The notes under the pieces: model-generated
Database searches by the model: none
What the model was told of the DNA's origin: nothing
What the model saw: the letters and a program-made list of their open reading frames with translations, nothing else
Shown here: positions 1 to 10,909 of the stretch, in pieces
How the letters are laid out: the number at the start of each line of letters is the position of its first letter
Position numbering within the stretch: position 1 is the stretch's first letter
Position numbers and translations under genes: made by a program
Source: Paulinella micropora
Lineage: Eukaryota; Cercozoa; Imbricatea; Euglyphida; Paulinellidae
Direction: 5' to 3'
Length of the DNA stretch: 64,000 nucleotides
Assembly: GCA_019918135.1 (NCBI GenBank)
Contig: WBZZ01000009.1
Coordinates: 62,001 to 126,000 of the forward strand

Positions 1-420
1 CCCATCGAAGCCAAAAACACATACAGAAGAAACATAATAGCAATGCAACCATCCATTATAATTTGGTTCACTTACATCGACGTTTGAATGAACTTTTACA
101 GGCAAGTTTAATCCATCCACCGCACCAATACAACCCCAAGGCAGCCCAGGTTCTTTGTTAGCTAATATATTTGCTAGTTTGTTTCTTGTAGTATTTGGCC
201 AAGATATTCTCGCTGAGTTCATTTCTTTCAATACATCTCTCAAACAATGCAATGCTCTTTTCCACAAAGATCTCGACACTACTGCTGGATTTTCACCAGA
301 AAACAAACAGAGCCAGTACTGTGGGACAGGATTTGATAGATATGACAATGCTAAGGCTAAATTATCCTGAGATGAGTTAAATTTTCTACGCCTAGTCCCT
401 CCCTCTCTTAGTTTTTTCAT
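1..420 (-). CDS. Harbinger-like DDE transposase, partial (cut by window edge)
   Basis: An open minus-strand frame runs from an ATG at 420 to the left edge (140 residues) without a stop. Near its end it reads WGCIGAVDGLNLPVKV followed by NYNGWLHCYYVSSVCVF. In PIF/Harbinger nucleases (DDE_Tnp_4 family) the first catalytic Asp sits in just such a G-x-D-G motif, followed by the strand that leads to the second Asp, here beyond the edge. The upstream part is helical and carries a WPN motif. This is a plain DNA transposon or a gene domesticated from one. Whether it is intact cannot be judged because the rest is outside the window. The call rests on motif resemblance, not a search. Confidence 0.6.
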   Translation of the reverse strand, partial: MKKLREGGTRRRKFNSSQDNLALALSYLSNPVPQYWLCLFSGENPAVVSRSLWKRALHCLRDVLKEMNSARISWPNTTRNKLANILANKEPGLPWGCIGAVDGLNLPVKVHSNVDVSEPNYNGWLHCYYVSSVCVFGFDG

Positions 421-1865
421 GTATTTTTTCCAGTGTTTACGGAAGACGTCATGCAGGGTTTGAAATTACTTAATGTTAAGGTTTAAAATCTGTAGTAGAG
501 CCTTGTCATCTCTCTTGTTATAATTTTTTATCCAAGGACTTTCATTAAGCCCTAAGAGAACATCCTGAGTAAGGTAAGGCTTGCTCCAATCTCTGTGGAA
601 GCCCAGTAGGAGCAGGCAACACAACCGCATCATAAGAACCTCTTTCTTTTTTTGAGTGAGGATTTTGATGCACAAAAGCAAAAGTAGTATCAGTAGTAAC
701 TCTTGCATTGTTATTCTTAGGCCTACAAGCAACAGACAAGGTATGTAGGCAGGTAGGCAGTGACACATTGCATACGTCACTCTCAACAAAGGAAATCGTA
801 CAACAAGAAGCAACAGTAAGGAAAAAAACGACAGCAACAATCATTCATTATTATTTTAGTAGAATTCATGATAATCAATGCAGGGAGACAATAACAACAA
901 ACATACAGCAACCAAACATTAGCACACACACCATCATGGTGCAAATTCCACATTTCTGTGGTGGCAAGTGCACCAGTGATGGTCCGTCGGGCGCAGCCTA
1001 AAAGCGACCAGATACCATTTGAAAGACATCCTTTGTTCTGGCCTCCTGTTTTTGAGCCCCTGTGATAATCGGCCCACCAACCACTGAGGATGTTGTACTT
1101 TTCTCCCGTATCAATTCATCTTTCTTCCGTATCAACATTGATAACAGGTTGGGAATTTTCACAGGGGGGCTGGGGCTGAAGCAGGATGTTTTACCCTAGT
1201 AAGATCTCTAGTACTTAGTAGTAGTAGATGAATACACATTCTAGGGGGTCGTTTTTAGTGTCTAAAAACCCACTCCCTAGAATGTTCTGTCCTTCCTGTT
1301 GATAATCAATACAAAGCATCAACATCAATAAATTTTACTACTAGTACTAGTACTATAGCTATATATAGCTATACGTACCCGGTATTAATATTACTATATC
1401 ACACTTATATATATATATATATTACTGTATTATTCTTTTCACAAATTTGAATCTTTTTTCAAAAGAATGTTTAAAGAACTTTTTTTTCATAAAATTGTAG
1501 GGGACGAAAAGTAATCTCAGTACTAGTACTTGTACTACTATAGATATTACTATAGCACAGTTATATGTTATCTTTTTATATAATTTTAATAAAAAATATA
1601 CAATTTTATCAAAATTCAATATATCCATCATTAAAACTTAATATATAGTCTATATTTAAATTTCTCTCAAACTCTAAAAAACAAATTAACTCGTAACGCG
1701 TCTATCTTTTGCCAAATAAACACTAAGAGACATCAAAATCTGTTTCTTAGTTTTTACTGCTGTGCTAGACTTAGTTATCTTTTTTTTTAAAATAAAAAGT
1801 CCTCCCTATTGCAAGTTTGATTAATTAATTTTTTTTTTCATAAATATTTTTGTAAGTCTATAGAC
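421..1865. other. AT-rich intergenic DNA without a recognised gene
   Basis: Short frames of up to 124 residues occur here on both strands, but they overlap one another, have low-complexity Leu-rich or Ser-rich translations, and show no known motif. From about 1320 on, the DNA is very AT-rich, with short runs of TA and repeats of ACTAGTACT. I see no gene, tRNA or repeat boundary that I could defend. Confidence 0.5.
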
Positions 1866-2384
1866 CAATGACCACCCTCACCAGACCATGCGAAAAATTT
1901 GAACAACTTTCAATCGAGAAGAATAAAGAATTTTTTTCAGTCAAAGATGTGCAAAAAATAATTGATAAAGAAATTAATGCAATTGAAAAAAGTAGAGAAG
2001 GAAAGCCAAAGGATATTTTTCCTTTGTAAATATCGCTGGAAGAAGGTTTTAGACATTGCTTTAATTGATAAGCCATACCTTGAATGAGTTCAAAAGCAAC
2101 CTTGGTTCGAGAAATTTACAGACGTTAAAAGTGAATTAAAAAATATTTGTAATAAAAATTATTTTGCTCAAAGATTTTTTTAAAATCTTTGTATAAGATT
2201 ACTACTGACCTAAACACCAAACAAGACTACTTAAACGAAATTGAAAAATGGAGCATTGACAGCGAAATTAAGAAACCCACAATTAAATAGACTAAACCTG
2301 ACATTGTTTCTTTCTATGAGCAATACAAGCCGAGGGATGATGATGTTAAAGTGATTGTATCATTGGAAGCAATAACGGACGACT
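1866..2384 (+). pseudogene. Decayed coding-like stretch of unknown origin
   Basis: The plus strand reads like worn-out protein-coding DNA: charged, lysine- and glutamate-rich segments such as EKNKEFFSVKDVQKIIDKE and later NTKQDYLNEIEKW and VSFYEQYKPRDDD appear in more than one frame. Codon use is AT-biased. No family is recognised; it could be a remnant of a viral or host gene. It runs directly into the microsatellite that starts near 2386, which may have overrun its 3' end. Confidence 0.3.
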
Positions 2385-2385
2385 G

Positions 2386-2814
2386 TATGCATGTATGTAT
2401 GTATGTATGTATATATGTATGTATATATGTATGAATGTATGAATGTATGAATGTATGAATGTGTGTATGTATGTATGAATGTTTGTGTTTATGTATGATT
2501 GTATGTATGTATGTATGTATGTATGTATGTATGTATATATGCATGCATGTATGTATGTTTGTATGTATGTATGTTTGTGTGTGTGTATGTATGAATGTAT
2601 GCAAGTATGTATGCATGTATGTATGTATGTATGTATGTATGTATGCATGTATGTATGTATGTATGTATGTATGTATGAATGTATGAATGTATGAATGTGT
2701 GTATGTATGCATGTATGTATGAATCTTTGTGTTTATGTATGAATGTATGTGTGTATGTATGTAAATGTATGTATATATTCATGCATGTATGTATGTTTGT
2801 ATGTATGTGTGTGC

Positions 2815-2898
<84 letters not shown>

Positions 2899-2979
2899 GA
2901 GAGAGAGAGAGAGACGCAAGGAAAAAGTGTGTGTGTATGTATGAATGTATGTATGTGTGCGGTGTGTGTGTGTGTGTGT

Positions 2980-3043
<64 letters not shown>

Positions 3044-3109
3044 TGTATGTATGTATGTATGTATGCATGTATGTGTGTGTCTACGTTGGTATATATATAT
3101 ATATGTATG

Positions 3110-3140
<31 letters not shown>

Positions 3141-3244
3141 ATGTACGTATGTACATATGTATGTATGTACATATGTATGTATGTATGTATGTATGCAAGT
3201 ATGTATGCATGTACGTATGTACGTATGTATGTATGTATGTATGT
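2386..3244. repeat. Compound microsatellite: (TATG)n, (GT)n, (GA)n, (TA)n
   Basis: About 860 bases consist almost wholly of TATG tetranucleotides with interspersed TGAA and TGCA variants, a GT run near 2815-2840, a long GA run near 2842-2895, a second GT plus GA block near 2965-3013, and TA runs near 3092-3125. Long frames on both strands that translate as repeats of Tyr-Val-Cys-Met or His-Thr-Tyr-Ile are products of the repeat and not genes. Confidence 0.97.
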
Positions 3245-3536
3245 AACAGTCCGGATTCACTATTTTGTAAACCGGATTCCGTATTTTTTCCTTGCCCACA
3301 ACAACGATTCCATGACAACAACGCTTAATGAACCGGAGATGTTAGTAAACATGACTTTGGCGAAGTTTTAGGTACAGAAAATATTTTAATGAGTTTAAGT
3401 ACTTTCATGGTTCGGTGCATAGAACAATTAAAAAAACCCTGGGACGTTCTGGGCAAACCAGAGGAAAGTTTGGTTGTCGTCTACTATGAATACATTTTGA
3501 CCATGGACTACCAGCCAACCAAGACACAAGTTGAAA

Positions 3537-3555
3537 CTCAGAATCCTTAGGATAA
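3537..3555 (+). repeat. Introner-like repeat copy
   Basis: Reads CTCAGAATCCTTAGGATAA. It belongs to the family whose consensus is CTCnGAATCCTTCAGATAA and has the palindromic core variant also seen in the hairpin at 4391-4512. Confidence 0.7.
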
Positions 3556-4390
3556 ACGTTTCAACCACTGTGATACTTAAAAATATCGATGTCAACATTA
3601 ACCAGGCTAAAACAAAAGAAATCGACAGTACCCTCCTGCAAATGAGACACAAGTTTCACCAGGGATGGCGCAGCGCCAAAAAAAAACAGCTACTTGGTTT
3701 TTTTCGCCGCTGAGCACCCAGTTTGAGGGGTTATACCACTCTGCCTGGTCCCTCTCGACAGGGCAGAATGGCGTAACCCAGTAACGAAGCTTCAAGGGTC
3801 GGAATCAGTTCAGGGAGTAATTCAAGGAGTGGATTACAACATGGTCACGGTGCTTTACAAGTAAACCCCGCCTTGCATTGCTTGCCAGCCAGCCAGTAAG
3901 TGCGTTGGTTACGACTGCAAGGTCACAAGCGCATCTACCTGAATTGTAACGAAGTGCGTGCGACCTTGCAGACGAGCATCGGTGTTTTCTTCTGTAATTT
4001 TGCGGTAGTACCAAGGGAGCGTGGTTTGGTGTTTTTGCTTCTCTCTTTCTGAAGGTTTTTCGTTTCTGGTTTTAAGGTTAACAAGAAAGAGATGAAACAA
4101 AATACCAGCAGAAGTGGTAAAAAGACCAGCAGCGGTGTGTTCTCCACAAAATCTTTGGACAATCTTTTGCCCAAAAACAAGGTGGAGAGCCAGCAAAAAA
4201 CAGTTCATCCGCAGAGAACCCAGCTTCTTACTTTATCCTAATGCTTAGGGACAAGGTTTAAGTACTTTGCATCACAGAAATTCCAATTGTGTGTTTTGAG
4301 CATGGGAAAAGTTCCATGGATATTGCCGACGCAAACCAAAGAAAACGTCGCACGCAAAAAACAACTACCGTAATCGAGTGCAGAAGAAGC

Positions 4391-4512
4391 GAACGCAACG
4401 AACAGAACAAAAGACTCAGAATCCTAAGGATAACAAGATTTTATTTTTGTAACTGAACCCTAGTTCTGGTTATCCTTAGGATTCCGAGTCTTTTGTTCTG
4501 TTCGTTGCGTTC
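4391..4512. repeat. Near-perfect 44-bp inverted repeat, introner/MITE-like
   Basis: The left arm 4391-4434 and the right arm 4469-4512 are reverse complements with a single mismatch, around a spacer of 34 bases. The inner part of each arm contains the dispersed motif (CTCAGAATCCTAAGGATAAC in the left arm), and the outer part contains ACAGAACAAAAG. The single copies elsewhere in 3.5-14.9 kb match the inner arm and often the outer arm too. A complete TIR pair at one site suggests that the scattered copies are ends of a small non-autonomous DNA element. Confidence 0.85.
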
Positions 4513-5164
4513 ACCACTATTGAAACTTGAACATGCAGTGCTCGACAAGGATTATAACCACCAAGCATTCTTTACAAACAAACACATACACTAGCTGTAC
4601 AGCAATGCACGTTCACTTAAGTGTCGGCGGGAGAAAATGTTATGGATTATTAATACTTACGGTCATCAAAGTTTGAAAACAAAAGCGCTGAACAATTTAA
4701 TGAATTGAAAAGTTCATGAACTTGAAAGGCAAAAAGGGGTCGCAACATCTGCAAAGTTATTAGCACGAGCAAGGGAATGTTGCTGTGCAGAGTTTGAGAC
4801 CGACTGGCGTGTCCAGGAGGAGACATTTTTACATTGTCAAGTACTCTAAGTCTGATGCAGACAAACCGCCCAAAGACTCATGCTTGTCGGGAGACGCGGT
4901 ACCAGAACGTAAAACCCTGCGCCTAGGATCTTTAATAGCAGCGTACGAAGCATTTTCAGCAAAACTGGGGCCCTTCCGTATAAATTGATCCATCGGCACT
5001 TTAACAGTTCTTGTTTTCGATTTCTTGGTAGCTATAGCAAAACAAAATGATTGAGTGCGACGAACAGAAATTTCATATCTTCAAGGTACCTGCTTTGCCA
5101 CTGCCTGCAACGTCGTCCGTGGCCAAAGGAGCTTCCAAACTCGAGTAATCAACCGCAGAGCTCT

Positions 5165-8100
5165 TCAAACTGTCAACCAACGTTGATGCCAGAGACAGTG
5201 TCGACGCTGAAGCTGGCTGTCGTTGGTCAGGCTGCTCCTCAGTCGACGAACCAGGAGAATCAGAAGAACCACAAGAAGAGTCGGTCGCCGAACCAGCAGA
5301 ACCAGAGGAGTTGCAGTGTCACCACCAGAGGCAGCACCGCCAGAACCATCATCTTTGTCGTCGTCCTTCTTGGCGGCAGGCACTGGTTCTTCTGTTCTCT
5401 CCTTTTCTTCCTCCTCTTCCTCCTTTTCTTGCTTCTCTTGCTCTTGCTTGTCAGGAGACGGCGTCTTGTCTTTGTCACGAGTCTGGGAATTGGTCAGCGC
5501 AAGTTTCAAGCTCTCGACTTGCTCAGAGGACAGGCCCAACAACCCATCGTCCTGCTCAAATTGCCTGCAAAAACCAAAGGGAAAAAACAAAAAAAACCTT
5601 CAATATACTGATCACAAGAACGGAAGAGACTTACAAGGTGCGCGATGCTTGTCCAGGCAACTGACGGACGGTGTTGAGCATATCAAGGGCACGATCACGG
5701 ACCTCCATGAGCTGCTCATCAGTATAGTACTGCACCAAGTCCTTGACAAGATTGCCCTGAGCCTTGACTTCAGCAGGGCGCTCTTACTGCTCGTCGTCCT
5801 AAAAAAAAAAGAAAAGGTGAAAAGAAAAATGACAAGGAAATGACTAAGCATGAAACAAGATTGACCGAATCATCGTCTGCAAGCTGTTTCTTTCCGGACT
5901 TCTCTTCATCCATACGAGAGAATGGAAGGATCGTCTCCTTCAAGGAATCGTCCGAACCATACTGCCAAGGAATCACGTTGAGGTCCAAAGCTCCTTTGGG
6001 TGCCCCAGGTTCCCGCGTGCCCCTTGCAGCTCTCTGGGCTATGCGAAAGTGTTCATCCCCAAACCTGCGAACTCTGCTCTGATACCCGACACGTTGGCTT
6101 TCGTCGTTGTCAATAGCTAAAACGTGGAACCCAAGGGTCAGAGCGGCCAAAGTAGCGGAACCACTGCCGCAGCAAAAGTCCATGACCATAAACTTGTCTG
6201 GGTTCCCGCCGAACATGTGTATCAACGCTGTAAACAGGTAACAAAAAAAACGACATGAAGCCAGCATAAAGGACACAAACAAAAAAGTAAGAGCAGCACC
6301 TTTGTCCAGCTTGACAGGCTCTGACGTCTTATTGACAGGCGGCTGGCCAGGAAGAGAAAACTTGTGGACCTCATGCTGCACCAGAAAACAATTGCCAGAA
6401 CCAGAAACTTCCCATGGAACGACATTTGTAAGATAATCGTCCAAAGCGTCTTGTGCAACTGGAGGTGGTTCAGGGCCAGTAGGTCGAAACGGAAGCTTGG
6501 AGGCTTGTTCCCAGTTTACGAAGTTAGTGTAGCAGCTGGAGTAAACGCATGCAATCACCAAGATGCACTAAGACAACAGAACAAAAATCTCAGAATCCTT
6601 CAGATAATCAGGAAACGAAATCTGTTTATCTGAGAGTGGTCGCCATACTCCAGCGATGGCTTCCAGCGTGTACCAACGACGGTGATCGGGAACGCAGCAT
6701 AGTAACCAGCACGGTAAGCGGCGTCGAAAACGTTGCCAGCCTGCTCAATCGGAACGTGAACACCAACAGTGAACTCCGACGGAACTTTCTTCAAATCAGC
6801 ATCGTATTCATCCGCAACGAGCTCTACAACAAAACAAGATCATTTTGAAACTCCGGATGACATGACAGGAAAGAAAAAAGAAACAACATGTCAAAAACAA
6901 TGATCTGACAAACAGAAAGGTACCGACAGCTTTGCGAAGAGCGCGGGCGTACTGCAAGTTGTCCCAGGAAACTGAGTCCCACGGCCCTTGGCCCCAGCCC
7001 CAGGGTGCGTTCATGTTGACATACTTAAAACCCACCTTGGCAGAGTTGGTTTTCTCGTTGAAGTAAAAATAAGTTTCACCAATATCTTTCAGTGTTGCAT
7101 ATTCTTGGAACGGGGACATGAGAGGGTAAAGAACGTTGTCAAAAGAACGTTCGGTTTGCAAATCGACAGCTGGTGAATGGATGTTGAATGCATAAAGTTT
7201 GCCAAAACTGTAGCCACTGCCGTTATCTTTCACGAAGAAAGGGTGCTTCACTTGCCAAATATTCAGCGCGTGGGCGCTGTCGCCAGACGCAGCTGTGAAA
7301 ACGTCGAATCCAGCCGAACACGATGAAGAAGACGAAGAAGAGCTGGACGATGACGAAGATCTCGGCGAACTCGATGCACTGCTCTGCTGCAACTGTTGGG
7401 CATGCCTCTCTCGAAGTTTGTTACGCTGGTCGTGCATCAATTCCAGACGTGACCTGTAAGAGAGCGGGATGCATTTCCACATAGCGTCGTTATCAGGAAC
7501 GGAATCCTCATCGCCGATGGCTTGCTTTAGCTCCTTTGTTTTGGCCATCTTCTTTCTCTTTTTTTTCTCCTCGTTGGCTCGTTTCTGAGCTGACTTGATG
7601 AGATCCTTGCTTTGGTTAGCAAGGTCAACGAGGAACTCATTAGTGAGGTTTGGCCCAAGGATCTGTTGCAGCCGACGGGTCGACATGTCCTCATGCTCTC
7701 CGAATTTCCTCGCGATCACGCACTTGACGTTGGCAAGGTTCTTCTCCATCTTGAGCCACTGACAAACTTTGTTCAGCTTCCACTTTCCCCGAATGATGTC
7801 GGCGAGACACTCTAGAAGCAGCGCGTCAGAAACACCCTCCTGCAACTGGCTGAGAATAGTCTTGTTCAGAGGATTAGCGTACTCAGAGAAGTCGATGGAC
7901 TCCCTGACACGATCCTCCTCGCCCAGGGGTGGATTCTTCTTTCTCTCGAACTCTTTCCATGCAGGCGTGCTTTTGATCCACTCGTCCTCAACAGACTTGT
8001 TCACTTGCTCCAACAAACTCCATAAATTTTGCGGGATCACAGCAATGCGGAGCGTGGAGTAGTGGTTGCGAAGGATGTTCACCATCAGGTCCACATCCGG

Positions 8101-10310
8101 AAATTTTCCTGGATTCTTGGTTGCGGCGTCGAACTTGTCGTCGCCAGGCCAGTCCTGGGTCACGAACTTGGAAATCAGGAGAGAGATACAGCATCCCAAC
8201 GAACGGACGGATCCATCATGTTCTGGCAGCCGTAGCGGGTTTTGGTGGACACTAAGGACCGCAACTAATCATCCCTGTCGTCGATGGAAGAATCCTTGGG
8301 AAGAAGCGCAGAGAGTTCCTCACGAAGCTTGACAACCGGAGAAAACAAAATTTCAAGCACAACATGCGATCTGATTATCTGAAGGATTCCGAGAACTTAG
8401 CTCTGTTGCCTTTGATAGCCATGGAAAAGATTAAGACATGCAATAACATAACATGCAATCTCATTATCTGAAGGATTCGGAGGACTTGCCTCTGTTAACA
8501 TTGCAAATAATCTCACCTTCCAACCAAAAACAAACCAGGACTACTCGCAATGTAAATGCAAAATGTGGTAAACACACCTTGATTCTCAAATCCTTCAGAT
8601 AACGAGTCCAAACATTGTGTACAAGAAAAATAAATGCAAAGTGGGCTGGCACATAGACAAAATCTGTACAGGACGCATATCTTAGTAAAATCGTCTTCCT
8701 TCCAAGGCACCCTTCTGACTGAGGTCACCGAGGATGTGGGCAGTCTTCTTGTCCAAGTTGACATAGCAAATGCAGGCCTTGAAGCAAACGAGGGCGTGGG
8801 CCATTTTTTGGGTCCTGCTGCAGGGATTGCTTGATCGTTATCATACCGTGGTTTCCTCCAACCACCAAGTAGTAGATGTCGTTGTACTTTGAGTTGGGAT
8901 ACACTTTGCTGACCTCGTCGATCGGCCAGGCCAACTGGGTGTTCGTAGTGACCCCACATTCCGGGATAAGACCCTGGGTGGCATCCAAGAATCCTTGGAC
9001 GCTTTGGAATTGTATGAAATTCTCCTCGTTTTCCCAGAAAGGGTCCAAGAAGTTTTTGGTCAACATGCCAATCCTTTCCTTGCCTCTGGGCAGGAAAGAC
9101 GTACGCCGGTGGAAGGTTCAAGAAACGGTTATCTTTGATCTTGCCCACGAGACTGGCAACTTGGCTTTTGTTGATTGGTCGACTCTGCCAACTCGCCTTG
9201 GCTCGATAAAGGCGATCAATCTAGATTTCGTACTTCCCAACCTCATTGTTCAAGCGTATGTCCAACAGTCTTTGCTCCTCTGGTTTGAGGCCTGTACCCT
9301 GCTTTGATTCCGCCTCGATCGGTTGCTCTTGGAGTGCTTCGCCAATGTGCAAACATGCTTCGCGGTCATCCGCTTGCGACACCAAAGACTTAGCACGAGC
9401 CGATGACGTCTGCTTTTTTTGCTTGTCTCTGACTTCCTTTTCTTATCAGTGCGTGGCTTCTTCTTGGGCGGCTGGCCCGATTTTTTTGCTTCGGGTGCTT
9501 GACCCGGACGTTGACTCATCGTCAGCAAGCCATTCATCATCATCTTTGTCCTCCTCCTCTTCGTCTTCATTGTGCTGTGCTTCTTCCATTTCCTCATCCT
9601 CCGCCTCATTTTGGTTTCCGGTGTTCGATGTAAACTGCAAAGGTTCAGATGCGCTGGGGGTAACACCTGAGTACGTCCTGAAGAGTTTGAAAAAATGCTT
9701 GGAGAAGGGCTGGGTGGCTTCGGCGAGATCGTTTGGTTAGACAGAGAACGACCTAAGACAGGGGCTCCCCTGCCCGCTGACCTTGGGCTGGTTGTGGGTA
9801 GCGCTGAAGCAGACGAAGAACTCGGGGCAGAGGTAATTGGGGAAGAATGCAAAGGCGACGGTGCCAACGAGGCAGCGCGAGCAGGCGTAGCGGCAGAGGA
9901 ACTTGCAGCGGAAGAAGACGAACTTGTGTACCCCAGTACTTCTGTCTCCCAAAGAAAGGCGCCAAGTGGAACAAGATCCTTTGTCACAGGACAACTCTTG
10001 CCGGCTGCCTTCACCACAGGGGCCTGCGGAGGAAATTCCTGTGACAGACCCTTTTCAATGCCGATCTTGAAAAGAACATCCAATTTCTTGGGGTCCCTGC
10101 ATAAAATCAGGTCAAAGATCGATTATCTGAAAGATTCCGAAGTCTCATGTCAGTTAGGGCAAAATATTGGTAAAGCGTCAAAAGCAACAAGGAGAAGGAA
10201 GGTGTACTAGGGAAGCTCGTACCTTGTACCCTTTTCCAACCTGGGCCTGGAAACCACCGTGAACTTTGAACACGTCGATCATGTTGTAGAACTCCTCTGC
10301 AACTCTGTCC
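5165..10310 (-). CDS. Multi-exon gene: ParB-like plus DNA methyltransferase-like protein
   Basis: Several minus-strand open segments with consistent order read as one gene running from about 10.1-10.3 kb down to about 5.1 kb. In order they give a Ser/Pro-rich start, an acidic linker, a ParB-like part (PIDEVSKVYPNSKYNDIYYLVVGGNHG split over about 8725-9066), a Lys-rich middle, a block around 6.8-7.3 kb, a methyltransferase motif near 6.15 kb, and a Lys/Glu-rich tail. ParB-like plus methyltransferase proteins are known from phages and some protists. Short GT-AG introns of about 60-120 bases fit several joints. Frames change within 8.7-8.85 kb near a run of six A, which could be a frameshift. 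Exact exon limits are not settled. The gene is divergent from the plus-strand gene at 10.9 kb. Confidence 0.5.
5855..6561 (-). CDS. Methyltransferase domain exons of the minus-strand gene
   Basis: The segment carries MVMDFCCGSGSATLAALTLG followed by VLAIDNDESQRVG, which fit motif I (D-x-F/x-G-x-G) and the acidic end of strand two in Rossmann-fold SAM-dependent methyltransferases. A stretch near 6240-6305 reads as hydrophobic junk (LFVSFMLASCRFFCYLF) with GT and AG borders and is best taken as an intron of roughly 70 bases. The target (DNA, RNA or protein) cannot be told; the nearby ParB-like part argues for DNA. The exon ends near 5855 before a poly-pyrimidine stretch. Confidence 0.55.
6589..6607 (+). 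repeat. Introner-like repeat copy at intron 3' end of minus-strand gene
   Basis: Reads CTCAGAATCCTTCAGATAA with ACAGAACAAAAA before it. Seen from the minus-strand gene it is TTATCTGAAGGATTCTGAG followed by TTTTTGTTCTGTTGTCTTAG, that is, the repeat supplies the pyrimidine tract and AG of a likely intron. Confidence 0.75.
6808..8199 (-). CDS. Large central exon of the minus-strand gene
   Basis: An open segment of about 460 residues. The first 250 residues are helical and charged (for example WLKMEKNLANVKCVIARKFG and KRANEEKKKRKKMAK). A Ser-rich run (about 20 serines) follows, then a folded-looking block ending WGWGQGPWDSVSWDNLQ. Its 3' end is bounded by a likely GT-AG intron of about 100 bases that leads into the segment at 6600-6794 (EFTVGVHVPIEQAGNVFDAAYRAG). 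I do not recognise the fold. Its place between the ParB-like and methyltransferase-like parts suggests one large DNA-acting protein. Confidence 0.5.
   Translation of the reverse strand: MGCCISLLISKFVTQDWPGDDKFDAATKNPGKFPDVDLMVNILRNHYSTLRIAVIPQNLWSLLEQVNKSVEDEWIKSTPAWKEFERKKNPPLGEEDRVRESIDFSEYANPLNKTILSQLQEGVSDALLLECLADIIRGKWKLNKVCQWLKMEKNLANVKCVIARKFGEHEDMSTRRLQQILGPNLTNEFLVDLANQSKDLIKSAQKRANEEKKKRKKMAKTKELKQAIGDEDSVPDNDAMWKCIPLSYRSRLELMHDQRNKLRERHAQQLQQSSASSSPRSSSSSSSSSSSSSCSAGFDVFTAASGDSAHALNIWQVKHPFFVKDNGSGYSFGKLYAFNIHSPAVDLQTERSFDNVLYPLMSPFQEYATLKDIGETYFYFNEKTNSAKVGFKYVNMNAPWGWGQGPWDSVSWDNLQYARALRKAVGTFLFVRSLFLTCCFFFLSCHVIRSFKMILFCCRARCG
8375..8393 (-). repeat. Introner-like repeat copy
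   Basis: On the minus strand it reads CTCGGAATCCTTCAGATAA after CAACAGAGCTAAGTT. It lies in the gap between two exons of the minus-strand gene, next to the copy at 8464-8482. Confidence 0.75.
8464..8482 (-). repeat. Introner-like repeat copy beside a possible 5' splice site
   Basis: On the minus strand it reads CTCCGAATCCTTCAGATAA preceded by GTTAACAGAGGCAAGTC. The GT in front could be a 5' splice site, as at 10479 and 11517. Confidence 0.7.
8584..8602 (+). repeat. Introner-like repeat copy, divergent
   Basis: Reads TCTCAAATCCTTCAGATAA, one base off the core. It lies inside the exon gap of the minus-strand gene, in the opposite orientation to the copies at 8375 and 8464. Confidence 0.6.
10123..10141 (-). 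repeat. Introner-like repeat copy
   Basis: On the minus strand it reads TTCGGAATCTTTCAGATAA, preceded by ACATGAGAC. It lies close to the presumed 5' part of the methyltransferase-like gene. Confidence 0.6.
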
Positions 10311-10478
10311 CATTGCACCTTACAATCTTGAGCCTGAGCGTTGGTAAGAAGTGGCAGTACTGACCAGGCGACAAAGACCTAAGCAAAAAAGCACGTTCTG
10401 TTGACAACTATTTTTCAAAAATCGTTTTATCTTGTCAGTTAGTAAGGCAAGCACAGGTAATGGAAGCACAGAAATATC

Positions 10479-10497
10479 CTCAGAATCCTTCAGATAA
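10479..10497 (+). repeat. Introner-like repeat copy, left end of a possible 0.4-kb element
   Basis: Reads CTCAGAATCCTTCAGATAA preceded by GTAATGGAAGCACAGAAATAT. An inverted copy lies at 10850-10868. The two could be the ends of one element of about 0.4 kb between the divergent genes. Confidence 0.7.
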
Positions 10498-10849
10498 GTA
10501 GGAACTGGCTTGTGTTGAAGCCAAAGTGAAGATTTTGTTTCAAAAGGCATGAAAATGATGTAAACATAAATTTGTGTTGGACTCTCCATACAAGCCTCCC
10601 ATCAAGGTTTTAAAAAAAAAGTCAAAAAACGACCAATATCAACTCCTTCCGACTCCTTGGACAAACAGAGATTGCCAAAACTGCACTGGAGCTACGAATT
10701 TGGTGGAACTGATAGAGAGCCTATGAAAAGGTGCAGGTAATTTAATCAAAAACCTTTTAAAAAAATGCTCCAAAAAAAAACATAAAACAAATAAATAAGA
10801 AATTGTCATTATCCTAAGCCCAGAAAAAATAACAGAATTGAATTCTCCA

Positions 10850-10868
10850 TTATCCTAAGGATTCTGAG
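10850..10868 (-). repeat. Introner-like repeat copy, right end of a possible 0.4-kb element
   Basis: On the plus strand it reads TTATCCTAAGGATTCTGAG followed by a pyrimidine-rich stretch ending in TTTTTCAG near 10905, a possible 3' splice site of the plus-strand gene. Confidence 0.7.
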
Positions 10869-10909
10869 GACTTACTTCTGTTACTTCTTACCAAATACTT
10901 TTTCAGTTC

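Larger units (their letters stand above)
3247..5164. other. Intergenic region holding copies of the introner-like repeat
   Basis: No gene is recognised. A copy of the short dispersed repeat lies at 3537-3555 and the large hairpin at 4391-4512. The stretch 3700-4250 has short frames on the minus strand without similarity to anything I know. The 3' end of the methyltransferase-like gene probably lies near 5165. Confidence 0.5.

Noticed and set aside
2314-3371. Many long frames on both strands in the microsatellite
   Set aside because: They translate as four-residue repeats dictated by TATG/CATA and are found in all frames; no gene.
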